Origin: an uncultured Lachnospira sp.
Lineage (GTDB): Bacteria > Bacillota > Clostridia > Lachnospirales > Lachnospiraceae
DNA length: 64,000 nt
Direction: 5' to 3'
Assembly (NCBI GenBank): GCA_934343805.1
Contig: CAKRIN010000004.1
Span: forward strand, 60,776-124,775
Positions 1 to 7,740 of this stretch are shown in pieces. The translations under genes and the position numbers were made by a program. How positions within the stretch are numbered: position 1 is the stretch's first letter; every line of letters starts with the position of its first letter. The notes under the pieces are model-generated. The model saw only the letters and a list, made by a program, of their open reading frames with translations, made no database searches and was not told the origin of the DNA.

Positions 1-1
1 G

Positions 2-367
2 CAGTATGCAATGGCAGCATTTATTGAGAAAGGTTATTTTGAACGGCATATTAAGCGTCTTGTCAATGATTACAGGGGACGCCGTGAAAAGATATGCAGG
101 ATGTTCCGTGAATCTAGGCTTAGTGAAATAAGCACAATATATCAGGACGATGCAGGAACACATTTCCTGTTGCATGTGAAAACTTCCCTAAGTGATGTTG
201 AGATTAAATGGGCAGTCAGACAGAAGGGGATTCTTATTAACTGCCTTTCGGAGTATTGTTTCGCTGACGCAGATAAGTACCACGGAATACTTGTAATTCA
301 CTATTCTGATATGGACGAGGCAACTCTTAGGCTTGTTATTGCAGCTTTCGAGGAGATATTTATGTAA
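2..367 (+). CDS. PLP-dependent aminotransferase domain, C-terminal end (MocR/GntR-like), partial
   Basis: This is the 3' end of a gene cut by the left window edge; the reading frame is open from base 2, so the ATG at 11 is internal. The visible residues (QYAMAAFIEKGYFERHIKRL, then a run ending FEEIFM) match the C-terminal small domain of fold-type I aminotransferases fused to GntR DNA-binding domains (MocR/PdxR family), where the phrase F-I-E-x-G-x-F-x-x-H-I-x-R is typical. The PLP lysine and any winged helix lie outside the window, so regulator versus plain aminotransferase cannot be decided. No terminator is evident in the A/T-rich 142 nt before the next gene. Confidence 0.75.
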   Translation, partial: QYAMAAFIEKGYFERHIKRLVNDYRGRREKICRMFRESRLSEISTIYQDDAGTHFLLHVKTSLSDVEIKWAVRQKGILINCLSEYCFADADKYHGILVIHYSDMDEATLRLVIAAFEEIFM

Positions 368-509
368 AAAATGTGGCAAGAAATATATATTGATAAAATG
401 ATAAATAAAAATATAATAAAATTATTTGCATCTATTGTATGACATGTTGAAATATGATAAACTTGGAACACGCAAAGGGGATTTTCATTATAAAAAGAGG
501 AGGGATTGG

Positions 510-1088
510 ATGGCAGAGATGACAGATAGAGAAATGCTTGTTGCTATATATGGCAACGTTGAGCATATAAGAGCAGATGTTACGCAGTTAAATGTGCGGG
601 TTGGTAATTTAGAGTCAGAAGTAACAGAGTTAAAAGAAGATGTGTCGGTATTAAAAGGAGATGTAGCAGTTCTTAAAGAAGATGTAGCAGTTCTTAAGGA
701 AGATGTGACAACACTGAAAGGCGAAGTAACAGAGTTAAAGGAAGATGTGTCGGTATTAAAAGAAGATGTAGCAGTTCTTAAAGAAGATGTAGCAGTTCTT
801 AAAGAAGATGTGACAACTCTGAAATGTGAAGTGACAGAATTAAAGGAAGATGTGTCGGTATTAAAAGAAGATGTGAAGAAGACTCAAACAAAGATTTCAG
901 GAATTGAGATGACTTTGGAGAATGAGATCAGAAATAATATAAGGATTGTTGCAGAAGGACATACAGATATTATAAGAAGATTTGATGATTACATGGTGAT
1001 AGAGAATAGTAAGGAAATGTTTTCAGTCAGAATGAACATATTAGAAACAGATGTCCGCAACATAAAAGAAAAGATAGGAATAGCATAA
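510..1088 (+). CDS. Heptad-repeat coiled-coil protein of unknown function
   Basis: Predicted protein of 192 residues that is almost entirely coiled coil. I chose the ATG at 510 because AGGAGGG lies just upstream; an in-frame ATG at 426 has no ribosome binding site. Residues about 37-120 consist of heptads such as DVAVLKE and DVSVLKE with hydrophobic positions spaced 3 and 4 apart. The segment is built from a 105-nt unit (five heptads) repeated about 2.4 times. There is no signal peptide or membrane segment, so it is probably cytoplasmic. The layout resembles small repeat-variable coiled-coil proteins common in Clostridia. Function is unknown and nothing nearby suggests a partner. Confidence 0.75.
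   Translation: MAEMTDREMLVAIYGNVEHIRADVTQLNVRVGNLESEVTELKEDVSVLKGDVAVLKEDVAVLKEDVTTLKGEVTELKEDVSVLKEDVAVLKEDVAVLKEDVTTLKCEVTELKEDVSVLKEDVKKTQTKISGIEMTLENEIRNNIRIVAEGHTDIIRRFDDYMVIENSKEMFSVRMNILETDVRNIKEKIGIA
618..872 (+). repeat. 105-nt in-frame tandem repeat inside the coiled-coil gene
   Basis: Copy 1 is 618-722, copy 2 is 723-827 and a partial copy 3 starts at 828 and stays similar to about 872. Each full unit encodes 35 residues (five heptads: EVTELKE, DVSVLKx, DVAVLKE, DVAVLKE, DVTTLKx). Copies differ at only a few bases, so expansion looks recent. A 21-nt sub-period is visible inside each unit. Because the unit is a multiple of three and of seven codons, gain or loss would lengthen the coil without changing frame. 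Confidence 0.9.
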
Positions 1089-1100
1089 CTAAATATACGA

Positions 1101-1160
1101 AAAAGGAATCCCATAAGCAGAAAGGCAACACCTCCCTGCTCACAGGATTCCTTTTATTTT
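1101..1160. terminator. Bidirectional hairpin terminator between convergent genes
   Basis: AAAAGGAATCC (from 1101) pairs with GGATTCCTTTT (from 1145), with a second inner stem AGCAG/CTGCT. T-rich tracts flank the hairpin on both strands. It separates the plus-strand coiled-coil gene from the minus-strand transporter. Confidence 0.8.
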
Positions 1161-1185
1161 AATATTTTATATTATAATATCTTAA

Positions 1186-2508
1186 TCAGCCGATTCCGCC
1201 AAGTACTATTCCAAGTATAAGAACAAGGAAACATACAGGGCAGAAAATGTATTTGCATATAGGATAGAATTTGTCAGTGAACTTCTTATCGCGTCCGGTA
1301 TTAACCTGAGTTTCAACATATTTCTTACCACATATCCAGAAGAACATAATTCCGGCAAGACCTGCACCAAGCGGGCAGATGTAGATAGAAAGTATATCCA
1401 TCCAGCCAGAGACAATTCCCTGAATGCATATTGAAACAATAAGTGCGATTGCAGCGATTATTGCACAAGATGCCTTTCTTCCTAGATGAAGCTTTTCCTG
1501 AATAGTTGCAATAGGTGCTTCATACAGGTTGATTAAAGAAGAAAGTCCTGCCATAAATACAGCAACAAAGAATATAATTGCGACTATGTATCCGCCAGGC
1601 ATTGATTTAAAAAGTGCCGGGAGGAAGATAAACATAAGTCCGGGACCACCCTGATTAAGCTGGGCACCAGTTGTTGCCATTGCAGGAATGATAACAAGAG
1701 CTGCGAGCATGGCTGCTATAGTATCGAACAGCGCAACGCGTCCGGCAGCAGCAGGAATATCTTCATTATCTGAAAGGTAAGAACCATATATAAGAGTACC
1801 ATTACCAGCAATAGAAAGAGAGAAGAATGCCTGGCCAAGAGCAAATATCCATGTCTTAGGGTCGGCGAATGCCTCAGGGTCAACTCTGAAAATGTATTTG
1901 TAGCCTTCTATCGCACCAGGCTGGAAAGCAACATATATTCCAAGTAAAGCAAAAAGAATAAAGAAAACAGGCATCATGATTTTATTGGCTTTTTCAATTC
2001 CACGTCCGACACCGAACATCAGAATAATAATACCAATAACAAGAGCTACAATCTGCCATACATTATTACCAAATGCACTTGCCATACTTCCAAATGAAGC
2101 AGCAAAGCCTTCTGTGTCAGCAGGTGCGAGTGTCTTTCCTGTAAAAGCTCCAATCATGTACTTAAGAATCCAGCCCATTACAACTGTGTAACCAATTGCC
2201 ATGGCAAGTGCGCCAAGTACAGGAATAAAACCGATAACCTCACCAAGCTTTCTCTTATTCTTGGTTCCACATGCATATCCAAATGCATCAACAGGTCCTG
2301 ACTTGGTAGCACGACCAAAACTCATTTCTCCGATAACACCTGTGAAACCAATAAGTGCAACGAATATAAAATATGGTATCAGGTATGAACCACCGCCATA
2401 CATTGATACTCTTGTCGGGAACATCCAGATATTACCCATACCAACGGCAGAGCCGATACAGGCAAGGATGAATCCCCATTTGTTGTTAAAAGAATCTCGT
2501 TTGTTCAT
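1186..2508 (-). CDS. Sodium-dependent transporter, neurotransmitter:sodium symporter (NSS/SNF) family
   Basis: A 440-residue polytopic membrane protein expected to couple sodium entry to uptake of an amino acid or related solute. The N-terminus reads FILACIGSAVGMGNIWMFPTR, the hallmark TM1 motif of NSS transporters, where the unwound part of TM1 forms the sodium and substrate sites. Length and about 11 hydrophobic segments fit bacterial members such as Tyt1 and MhsT rather than the longer eukaryotic ones. I start it at the ATG at 2508 (MNKRDSF), preceded by GGGAG; an upstream in-frame start at 2526 would place this site inside the gene. It is monocistronic. The substrate cannot be read from sequence. 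Confidence 0.92.
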   Translation of the reverse strand: MNKRDSFNNKWGFILACIGSAVGMGNIWMFPTRVSMYGGGSYLIPYFIFVALIGFTGVIGEMSFGRATKSGPVDAFGYACGTKNKRKLGEVIGFIPVLGALAMAIGYTVVMGWILKYMIGAFTGKTLAPADTEGFAASFGSMASAFGNNVWQIVALVIGIIILMFGVGRGIEKANKIMMPVFFILFALLGIYVAFQPGAIEGYKYIFRVDPEAFADPKTWIFALGQAFFSLSIAGNGTLIYGSYLSDNEDIPAAAGRVALFDTIAAMLAALVIIPAMATTGAQLNQGGPGLMFIFLPALFKSMPGGYIVAIIFFVAVFMAGLSSLINLYEAPIATIQEKLHLGRKASCAIIAAIALIVSICIQGIVSGWMDILSIYICPLGAGLAGIMFFWICGKKYVETQVNTGRDKKFTDKFYPICKYIFCPVCFLVLILGIVLGGIG

Positions 2509-2653
2509 AAAACAAATCTCCCACATATATTTTGCCAGACAGCAATGTATTTAATATACAGTATATTTGTGGATATGGCAATATTGGTGGACTGTCACAG
2601 GATTATTACGGAACTTATGATGAAAGTATATCAGATGAAATAATATGTGCCCT

Positions 2654-2683
2654 TTGACAAAGATATAACAATAGTGATAGTAT
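2654..2683 (+). promoter_or_regulatory. Sigma-A promoter of the GGDEF/HD-GYP gene
   Basis: TTGACA at 2654-2659 and TAGTAT at 2678-2683 are separated by 18 nt. The -10 element overlaps the first possible ATG (2682), so transcription would begin downstream of it; this supports the later start at 2736. Confidence 0.55.
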
Positions 2684-2735
2684 GATAAAATATTTGAATA
2701 ACTATAATCAGATCATATATAGGCAGGTAAAACAT

Positions 2736-4640
2736 ATGACAAAAGAACAAGTCGAAAAACAGGTTGTTGAGTTAAGAAAAATATTTGATGTTGTTCGTTT
2801 TCTTGATGCAGATAATTTGCAACTGTTAGATGATGATGGACAGGAGGCAGTGTGTCAGTGTTATGAATTCTGGAATAAGGATTATAGATGCGATAATTGC
2901 ATATCTAAAAAGGTGGCGGTGCAAAAAAAAGAAAAAACAAAGCTGGAATATGTGGATTCTGAGTTATATCAGGTAATATCAAGATATCTTGAAGTCGATG
3001 GCAAGGGCTATGTAATGGAACTTGTAAAGAAACTGGATGAAGATTCTCTTATAGATAAAGAAGGCTCAAGAAAGCTTATGGACAGGCTTGAAGGACTTAG
3101 GCATAAGCTATACGAGGATGTTCTTACGGGAACTTATAATAGAAGGTATTTTGAAGAAGAAGTTAAGAATATAGGAACGGCGGTTGGTATAGCTATCATC
3201 GATCTGGATGATTTTAAGGTGTATAATGACACTTATGGGCATGACGTTGGAGATATAGCATTATCTACAACAGCCGGTGTAATAAGACAGTGCATCAGAA
3301 AGACTGATATTCTTATCAGATATGGTGGGGATGAGTTCTTGCTGGTATTACCAGGAGTAAATGAAGATGTTCTTGATGAGAAGCTTCAGACGATACAAAA
3401 AAAGGTGCACGCAACTAATATCCCTGGTTATCCAGAAATACATTTGTCAGTAAGTATTGGTGGAATAGTATCAGAAGATGGTCCTGTTGGGGATGCGGTG
3501 GCAAAAGCTGACAGACTTATGTATTATGCAAAGAATAAAAAGAATATGGTTGTAACGGAAAAGAGCATAAATACAGATATTAGTAATAACGAACAGAATG
3601 AAAGCGCTTTAAACAGACAGAACATTCTTATTATTGATGACAGCAGAACGAACAGAGAACTATTAAGAACAATGCTTGAACACGAATATAATGTAGTTGA
3701 AGCTGCAGGTGGTAATGAAGGAATAAAGGCACTTACGGATGGAGAACGTGAATTTGCTGTCGTACTGCTTGGCATCATTATGCCAGATACGGATGGTCTT
3801 ATGGTTATGGATGAGATGCGTTCAGACAACCGAATGAAAGATATTCCTGTTATAATGATATCAAACGGGGATAATAACCGTACAATAAGAAAAGCATATG
3901 ATTTCGGCGCTGCAGATTGTATCAGTATACCATTTGATTCAAGAATAGTATATAAGAGGGTATCCAATGTTATCAGATTATATGCTAAACAAAGAAAATT
4001 TATGGGACTTGTAACAGAAAATATCCAGCAGCAAGAAAAAAATAGTCAGGTAATGATTGGAATTCTGAGTCATATAGTGGAATTCAGAAAAGGCGAAAGA
4101 GAAATAAATGTACTGCATATTAATCAGATAACACAGATGCTTCTGGATAATCTTGCAACTAAGACTGATAAATATAATCTTACATGGCACAAAAGATATC
4201 TGATTTCAATGGCATCCGCTCTTCATGATATTGGTAAGATTGGTATACCAGAAGAAATTCTTAACAAGCCAGACAGACTTACAGCCGAAGAATTTAATAT
4301 TATGAAGAAACATACTGTTATTGGCGAAGGAATACTTAGAGAACTTGATAATTATCAGGATGAGGAACTTGTACAGATTGCCATGCAGATATGCCGCTCA
4401 CATCATGAAAGATACGATGGAAGAGGATATCCTGACGGACTTGCAGGAGAAAAAATCCCAATATCTGCCCAGGTTGTGTCAGTGGCGGATGTATATAATA
4501 CACTTACAAGTAACAGAGCATATAAGAAGGCATATTCGCATGAGAAGGCTATAGATATGATTCTTAATGGTGAATGTGGATCATTTAATCCGGAAATTCT
4601 TGAATGTCTTATTGAAATTCAGGATAAGCTTAAATTCTGA
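2736..4640 (+). CDS. Cyclic-di-GMP protein: Cys-rich N-terminus, GGDEF, pseudo-receiver, HD-GYP
   Basis: A 634-residue cytoplasmic fusion. Residues about 40-55 hold a C-x-C-x9-C-x2-C cluster, a possible metal or redox site. The GGDEF domain (about 115-275) has an intact active-site GGDEF at 197-201 and an inhibitory-site RxxD (RKTD) five residues upstream, so it should make cyclic-di-GMP. Next comes a receiver fold (about 295-420) with the acidic DD pair intact, but the phosphorylated Asp is Gly346 (VVLLGIIMP) and the conserved Lys before P-F is Ile398. The C-terminal HD-GYP (about 445-634) keeps HDIGK, HHE and DGRGYP, so it should hydrolyse cyclic-di-GMP. Opposite activities therefore share one chain with a receiver that cannot be phosphorylated normally. 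Start chosen at 2736 because the promoter overlaps 2682. Confidence 0.9.
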   Translation: MTKEQVEKQVVELRKIFDVVRFLDADNLQLLDDDGQEAVCQCYEFWNKDYRCDNCISKKVAVQKKEKTKLEYVDSELYQVISRYLEVDGKGYVMELVKKLDEDSLIDKEGSRKLMDRLEGLRHKLYEDVLTGTYNRRYFEEEVKNIGTAVGIAIIDLDDFKVYNDTYGHDVGDIALSTTAGVIRQCIRKTDILIRYGGDEFLLVLPGVNEDVLDEKLQTIQKKVHATNIPGYPEIHLSVSIGGIVSEDGPVGDAVAKADRLMYYAKNKKNMVVTEKSINTDISNNEQNESALNRQNILIIDDSRTNRELLRTMLEHEYNVVEAAGGNEGIKALTDGEREFAVVLLGIIMPDTDGLMVMDEMRSDNRMKDIPVIMISNGDNNRTIRKAYDFGAADCISIPFDSRIVYKRVSNVIRLYAKQRKFMGLVTENIQQQEKNSQVMIGILSHIVEFRKGEREINVLHINQITQMLLDNLATKTDKYNLTWHKRYLISMASALHDIGKIGIPEEILNKPDRLTAEEFNIMKKHTVIGEGILRELDNYQDEELVQIAMQICRSHHERYDGRGYPDGLAGEKIPISAQVVSVADVYNTLTSNRAYKKAYSHEKAIDMILNGECGSFNPEILECLIEIQDKLKF

Positions 4641-4654
4641 TTAAAAAAATAATT

Positions 4655-4699
4655 GCACGCATATCACATTTAATAATGTAATTTGCGTGCGCTTTTTTT
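4655..4699 (+). terminator. Intrinsic terminator
   Basis: GCACGCA (4655-4661) pairs with TGCGTGC (4684-4690), with inner ACATT/AATGT pairing, followed by C and a run of seven T. It ends the upstream cyclic-di-GMP gene. Confidence 0.85.
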
Positions 4700-4768
4700 A
4701 ATAATATGGTAAAATATGTATATGTTTAGAGAACGGAAAAACTATAAAAGTGGGGCAGGGATAGTATT

Positions 4769-6202
4769 ATGAAAAACACCAGAAAATACGAACCTATTAT
4801 TAATCAGGCGATGAGAAAAGCTTTGGATTATGAGAATCCTGATGAACAGATTAATCAATTTATAAGATTCTTTGGAGAACATATAGGTTCGGACAGAATA
4901 TATATTTTTGAGGACGATGCTGAGAAACATGTTACTAATAATACATATGAATGGTGTGCCGGGGATGTGGTACCGCAGATTAAGCTTCTTCAGAATGTAG
5001 ATATGGATATGATCAGATGGTGGTATGATGCATTTGAAAAAGGTGAGAATGTCATTATGATGGACATTGAATCAATAAAAGATACATACCCAGAGGCATA
5101 TGAGTTATTAAAGTTACAGAGTGTAAGGAATGTTGCGGTAAGTCCGTTCAGATATCATAATCAGATTAGTGGATTTTTTGGTGTTGACAATCCACCAGAG
5201 AATGATATGGAACAGATATCGAGATTCCTTAATATGATAGGGACATTTCTTGTGCTATTACTTAAGCAGAGAAATGCATTTCGTAAGTCAAGAAAAGAAG
5301 CTATGTTCAGTGCATATTCAGCATTGGCAGAGATATATCTGTCCATGCATCTTGTCAATATTAAGACAGGAGAATTCTATGAAATTAAATCAACAGATTT
5401 TATAAGAGATAATATGGATAGAAGTGGGGATTATTCCTTTGCACATCAGGTAAAAACAGTTATGAATATTTTACCTGTTGACGAATATAAAAAGAGCGTA
5501 CTTGAATTTGTAGATGTAACAACACTTGAAAAACGTATGAAAGGGAAGAACACAATTGCACATGAATTCCTTGGAAGCTATTCTGGATGGTGTCGTGAAA
5601 GATTTATAAAAGTAGATGATGATAATGGTGATTTATGGCATGTTATATTTGCAGTAGAAGTAATAGATGAAGAAAAAAGAAAAGAGAACAGGCTGTTATA
5701 TCTGTCAGAGACTGATCTAATGACTGGTATAAGAAATAGGGGCAGTGGAGAAAAGCAGATAACAAGTATGCTTAAAAAGTGCACAAAAGGACTTATGTGT
5801 CTACTTGATTGCGATAAGTTCAAGGCTATTAATGATACATATGGACATGCTGTAGGTGATTCGGTAATTGTTGCAGTGGCAAAGAGCCTTCAGGAAGTAT
5901 GCAGGGATGGCGATATTGTAATGCGTCTGGGTGGAGATGAATTTGCAATGTATATTCCTCAGATATCAGATAAAATTCAGGCAGAGAATTTCAGCCGGAG
6001 AGTATTTAACAAGCTCAAAGATATAAGAATTCCAGAGATGGGCGATGAGAAAATATATGTCAGCATGGGTGAAGTACTTTATGATGGCTGCTGTAGTATA
6101 GATTTTGATGAGTTATATAAAAAAGCAGATAATGCCATGTATAAGAGCAAGGCTGTTGATGGCTATTGTTCAACACTAGAATGTATAACTACAAGGTTTT
6201 AA
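4769..6202 (+). CDS. GAF-type sensor diguanylate cyclase
   Basis: A 477-residue soluble protein. Residues about 10-165 look like a GAF domain (phrases FIRFFGEHIGSDRIYIFED and SPFRYHNQISGFFGVDNP), a small-molecule or redox sensor fold. Residues about 175-300 form a second, PAS-like region, and the C-terminus (about 310-477) is a GGDEF domain with GGDEF intact at 388-392, the DCDKFKAINDTYGH metal and guanine motifs, and an inhibitory-site RDGD five residues upstream. It should make cyclic-di-GMP under control of the N-terminal sensor. It follows the GGDEF/HD-GYP gene on the same strand but sits behind a terminator, so it is probably transcribed separately. The ligand is unknown. Confidence 0.9.
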   Translation: MKNTRKYEPIINQAMRKALDYENPDEQINQFIRFFGEHIGSDRIYIFEDDAEKHVTNNTYEWCAGDVVPQIKLLQNVDMDMIRWWYDAFEKGENVIMMDIESIKDTYPEAYELLKLQSVRNVAVSPFRYHNQISGFFGVDNPPENDMEQISRFLNMIGTFLVLLLKQRNAFRKSRKEAMFSAYSALAEIYLSMHLVNIKTGEFYEIKSTDFIRDNMDRSGDYSFAHQVKTVMNILPVDEYKKSVLEFVDVTTLEKRMKGKNTIAHEFLGSYSGWCRERFIKVDDDNGDLWHVIFAVEVIDEEKRKENRLLYLSETDLMTGIRNRGSGEKQITSMLKKCTKGLMCLLDCDKFKAINDTYGHAVGDSVIVAVAKSLQEVCRDGDIVMRLGGDEFAMYIPQISDKIQAENFSRRVFNKLKDIRIPEMGDEKIYVSMGEVLYDGCCSIDFDELYKKADNAMYKSKAVDGYCSTLECITTRF

Positions 6203-6245
6203 TATGTAATTAATATATTATGGAATAGTATGTAAGTCGTGCAAC

Positions 6246-7133
6246 CTACATACTATCCTGCTTAAGGTAATTAATCAGCTTTTTGGCAGCAATGCTTTCA
6301 TCGTGTTTAGATTCTCTTATAAGAATAACATCTCTGCGTGGAACAGATTCATGGAGAGATACAGGATATATTTCACCACGCATTATATATTCAGATGCAA
6401 GTTCCTCCGGATAGAACCCTAAACCGAGATTAGCCTGAACCATTGCAAGTATCTGGTCTGTAGTAGATGCTTCCATATCAAGATCAAGGTGCAGATTGTG
6501 TTCGTAGAAGAGTTTTGTATAGTGATCATGAGTTCCGGTTCCTTCTATAAGGCTTATAAAAGGATATGATTCAAGATCGTGCAGATGGATTGCAGATTCT
6601 GACAGAAATTGGTATTTAGGACCTGCAATAAGAACATCATTAAATGAACATAAGCATTCAGATTTCATATCATTGGTAATATTTACAGGGGATGTTACAA
6701 CAGCAAAGTCAACAATGCCTGATTTTAATGCATTAACAGCCTGGTTAGTTGAATGATTTGTTAATTTGATTTTGACATCAGGATATGAATTCATGAACTG
6801 TTCCAGCTTTTTTAAAAGAAATATGCGCAAAGCAATATCACTAACGCCTATAGATATAGTACCGCCATTAAGACTTTTATTTTTTATAATGGCATTTTCC
6901 CCATCCTCAAGCTGCTTCATTGCAATAGACACATGTGAGTACAGTGTTTTTCCTTCTGGAGTAAGAGAGATTCCTTTATGAGATCTGTTTAGCAGCTTGC
7001 AGTCAAGTTCATTTTCTAATATATTCATGCATCTGGTAATGTTGGGCTGATTATTATCAAGCATTCTGGCTGCTTTAGAAAAGCTTTTGTATTTTGCAAC
7101 ATAATAAAATATTCTATAATAATCTAAAGTCAT
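6246..7133 (-). CDS. LysR-family transcriptional regulator
   Basis: A 295-residue regulator with an N-terminal winged helix-turn-helix (MTLDYYRIFYYVAKYKSFSKAARMLDNNQPNITRCMNILE..., residues 1-60) and a periplasmic-binding-protein-like effector domain. The start at 7133 has AAGGAG five bases upstream; an in-frame ATG five codons earlier lacks one. It is divergent from the HEAT-repeat gene at 7244 and convergent with the GAF/GGDEF gene. Its last codons lie in an inverted repeat (ATAGTATGTA at 6225 with TACATACTAT at 6247) that may end transcription of both genes, although no long T tract follows. Target and effector are unknown; LysR proteins often control the divergent neighbour. Confidence 0.9.
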   Translation of the reverse strand: MTLDYYRIFYYVAKYKSFSKAARMLDNNQPNITRCMNILENELDCKLLNRSHKGISLTPEGKTLYSHVSIAMKQLEDGENAIIKNKSLNGGTISIGVSDIALRIFLLKKLEQFMNSYPDVKIKLTNHSTNQAVNALKSGIVDFAVVTSPVNITNDMKSECLCSFNDVLIAGPKYQFLSESAIHLHDLESYPFISLIEGTGTHDHYTKLFYEHNLHLDLDMEASTTDQILAMVQANLGLGFYPEELASEYIMRGEIYPVSLHESVPRRDVILIRESKHDESIAAKKLINYLKQDSM

Positions 7134-7243
7134 AATATCTCCTTGCAATATATAATTATTGTATAATGCTTATATTAAATATACATTTTACATATTAAAA
7201 ATGCAACACTATAATATAAAAAAAGATGAAAGAAGGCATCGTT

Positions 7244-7588
7244 ATGTTATTTAAAAAGAAGACTTTAGATGAAAAAATGCAGAAGTATGTTAAACATGGA
7301 GACTGGTATGCTATTCAGGAAAAGCTTCAGGGAACTAAGGAAGAGAAGGTTGCAGCTGCAAAAGCATTGGGAGAAAGTGACAATCAGAGCAGTATAGATC
7401 TTTTGTTAAGATTTATTGATGATGCAGATGATGATGTTGTATTTGCAGCATGTGAGTCATTAAGAAAAGTTGGTTCTGAGCATGATACAGCAGATTTGCT
7501 TGCACGTATGCAGAAGATTCCTGAAGACAGAAAGACTATAAGAGACGAGATCGGAAAGACTGTTCAGGAGCTTCATCACAGACCTTAA
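7244..7588 (+). CDS. Small HEAT-repeat protein
   Basis: A 114-residue soluble protein. The segment AAAKALGESDNQSSIDLLLRFIDDADDDVVFAACESLRKVGSEHDTADLL reads as two HEAT-type helical hairpins, with the alternation of A-A-x-A-L-G and D-D-D-V-x-x-A-A-x-x-L-x-x-x-G typical of PBS-lyase/HEAT repeats. Such repeats bind proteins. The start at 7244 is chosen because AGAAGG lies 8 nt upstream; an ATG at 7226 has no site. The divergent LysR gene may regulate it. No enzymatic residues are visible and no partner is apparent. Confidence 0.75.
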   Translation: MLFKKKTLDEKMQKYVKHGDWYAIQEKLQGTKEEKVAAAKALGESDNQSSIDLLLRFIDDADDDVVFAACESLRKVGSEHDTADLLARMQKIPEDRKTIRDEIGKTVQELHHRP

Positions 7589-7628
7589 TGTAGTGTATTA
7601 TAAGAAAAGTATAAGTTATAAAAATAAT

Positions 7629-7668
7629 GGGTACAGATCAAGAAATAACTTGATTTGTACCCGTTTTT
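7629..7668 (+). terminator. Intrinsic terminator after the HEAT-repeat gene
   Basis: GGGTACAGATCAAG pairs with CTTGATTTGTACCC across a six-base loop, followed by G and five T. Confidence 0.9.
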
Positions 7669-7740
7669 GATATTAAATATAGAGAGGTTACAGAGTCGGT
7701 TGACAAGTGTGACGAAGGAAGAATGTGTTGGAGGTTGGGT

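Noticed and set aside
426..509. Longer start for the coiled-coil protein
   Set aside because: No ribosome binding site, while AGGAGGG lies directly before the ATG at 510.
2682..2735. Earlier ATG of the GGDEF/HD-GYP gene
   Set aside because: It overlaps the -10 element of the likely promoter, so it would not be on the transcript.
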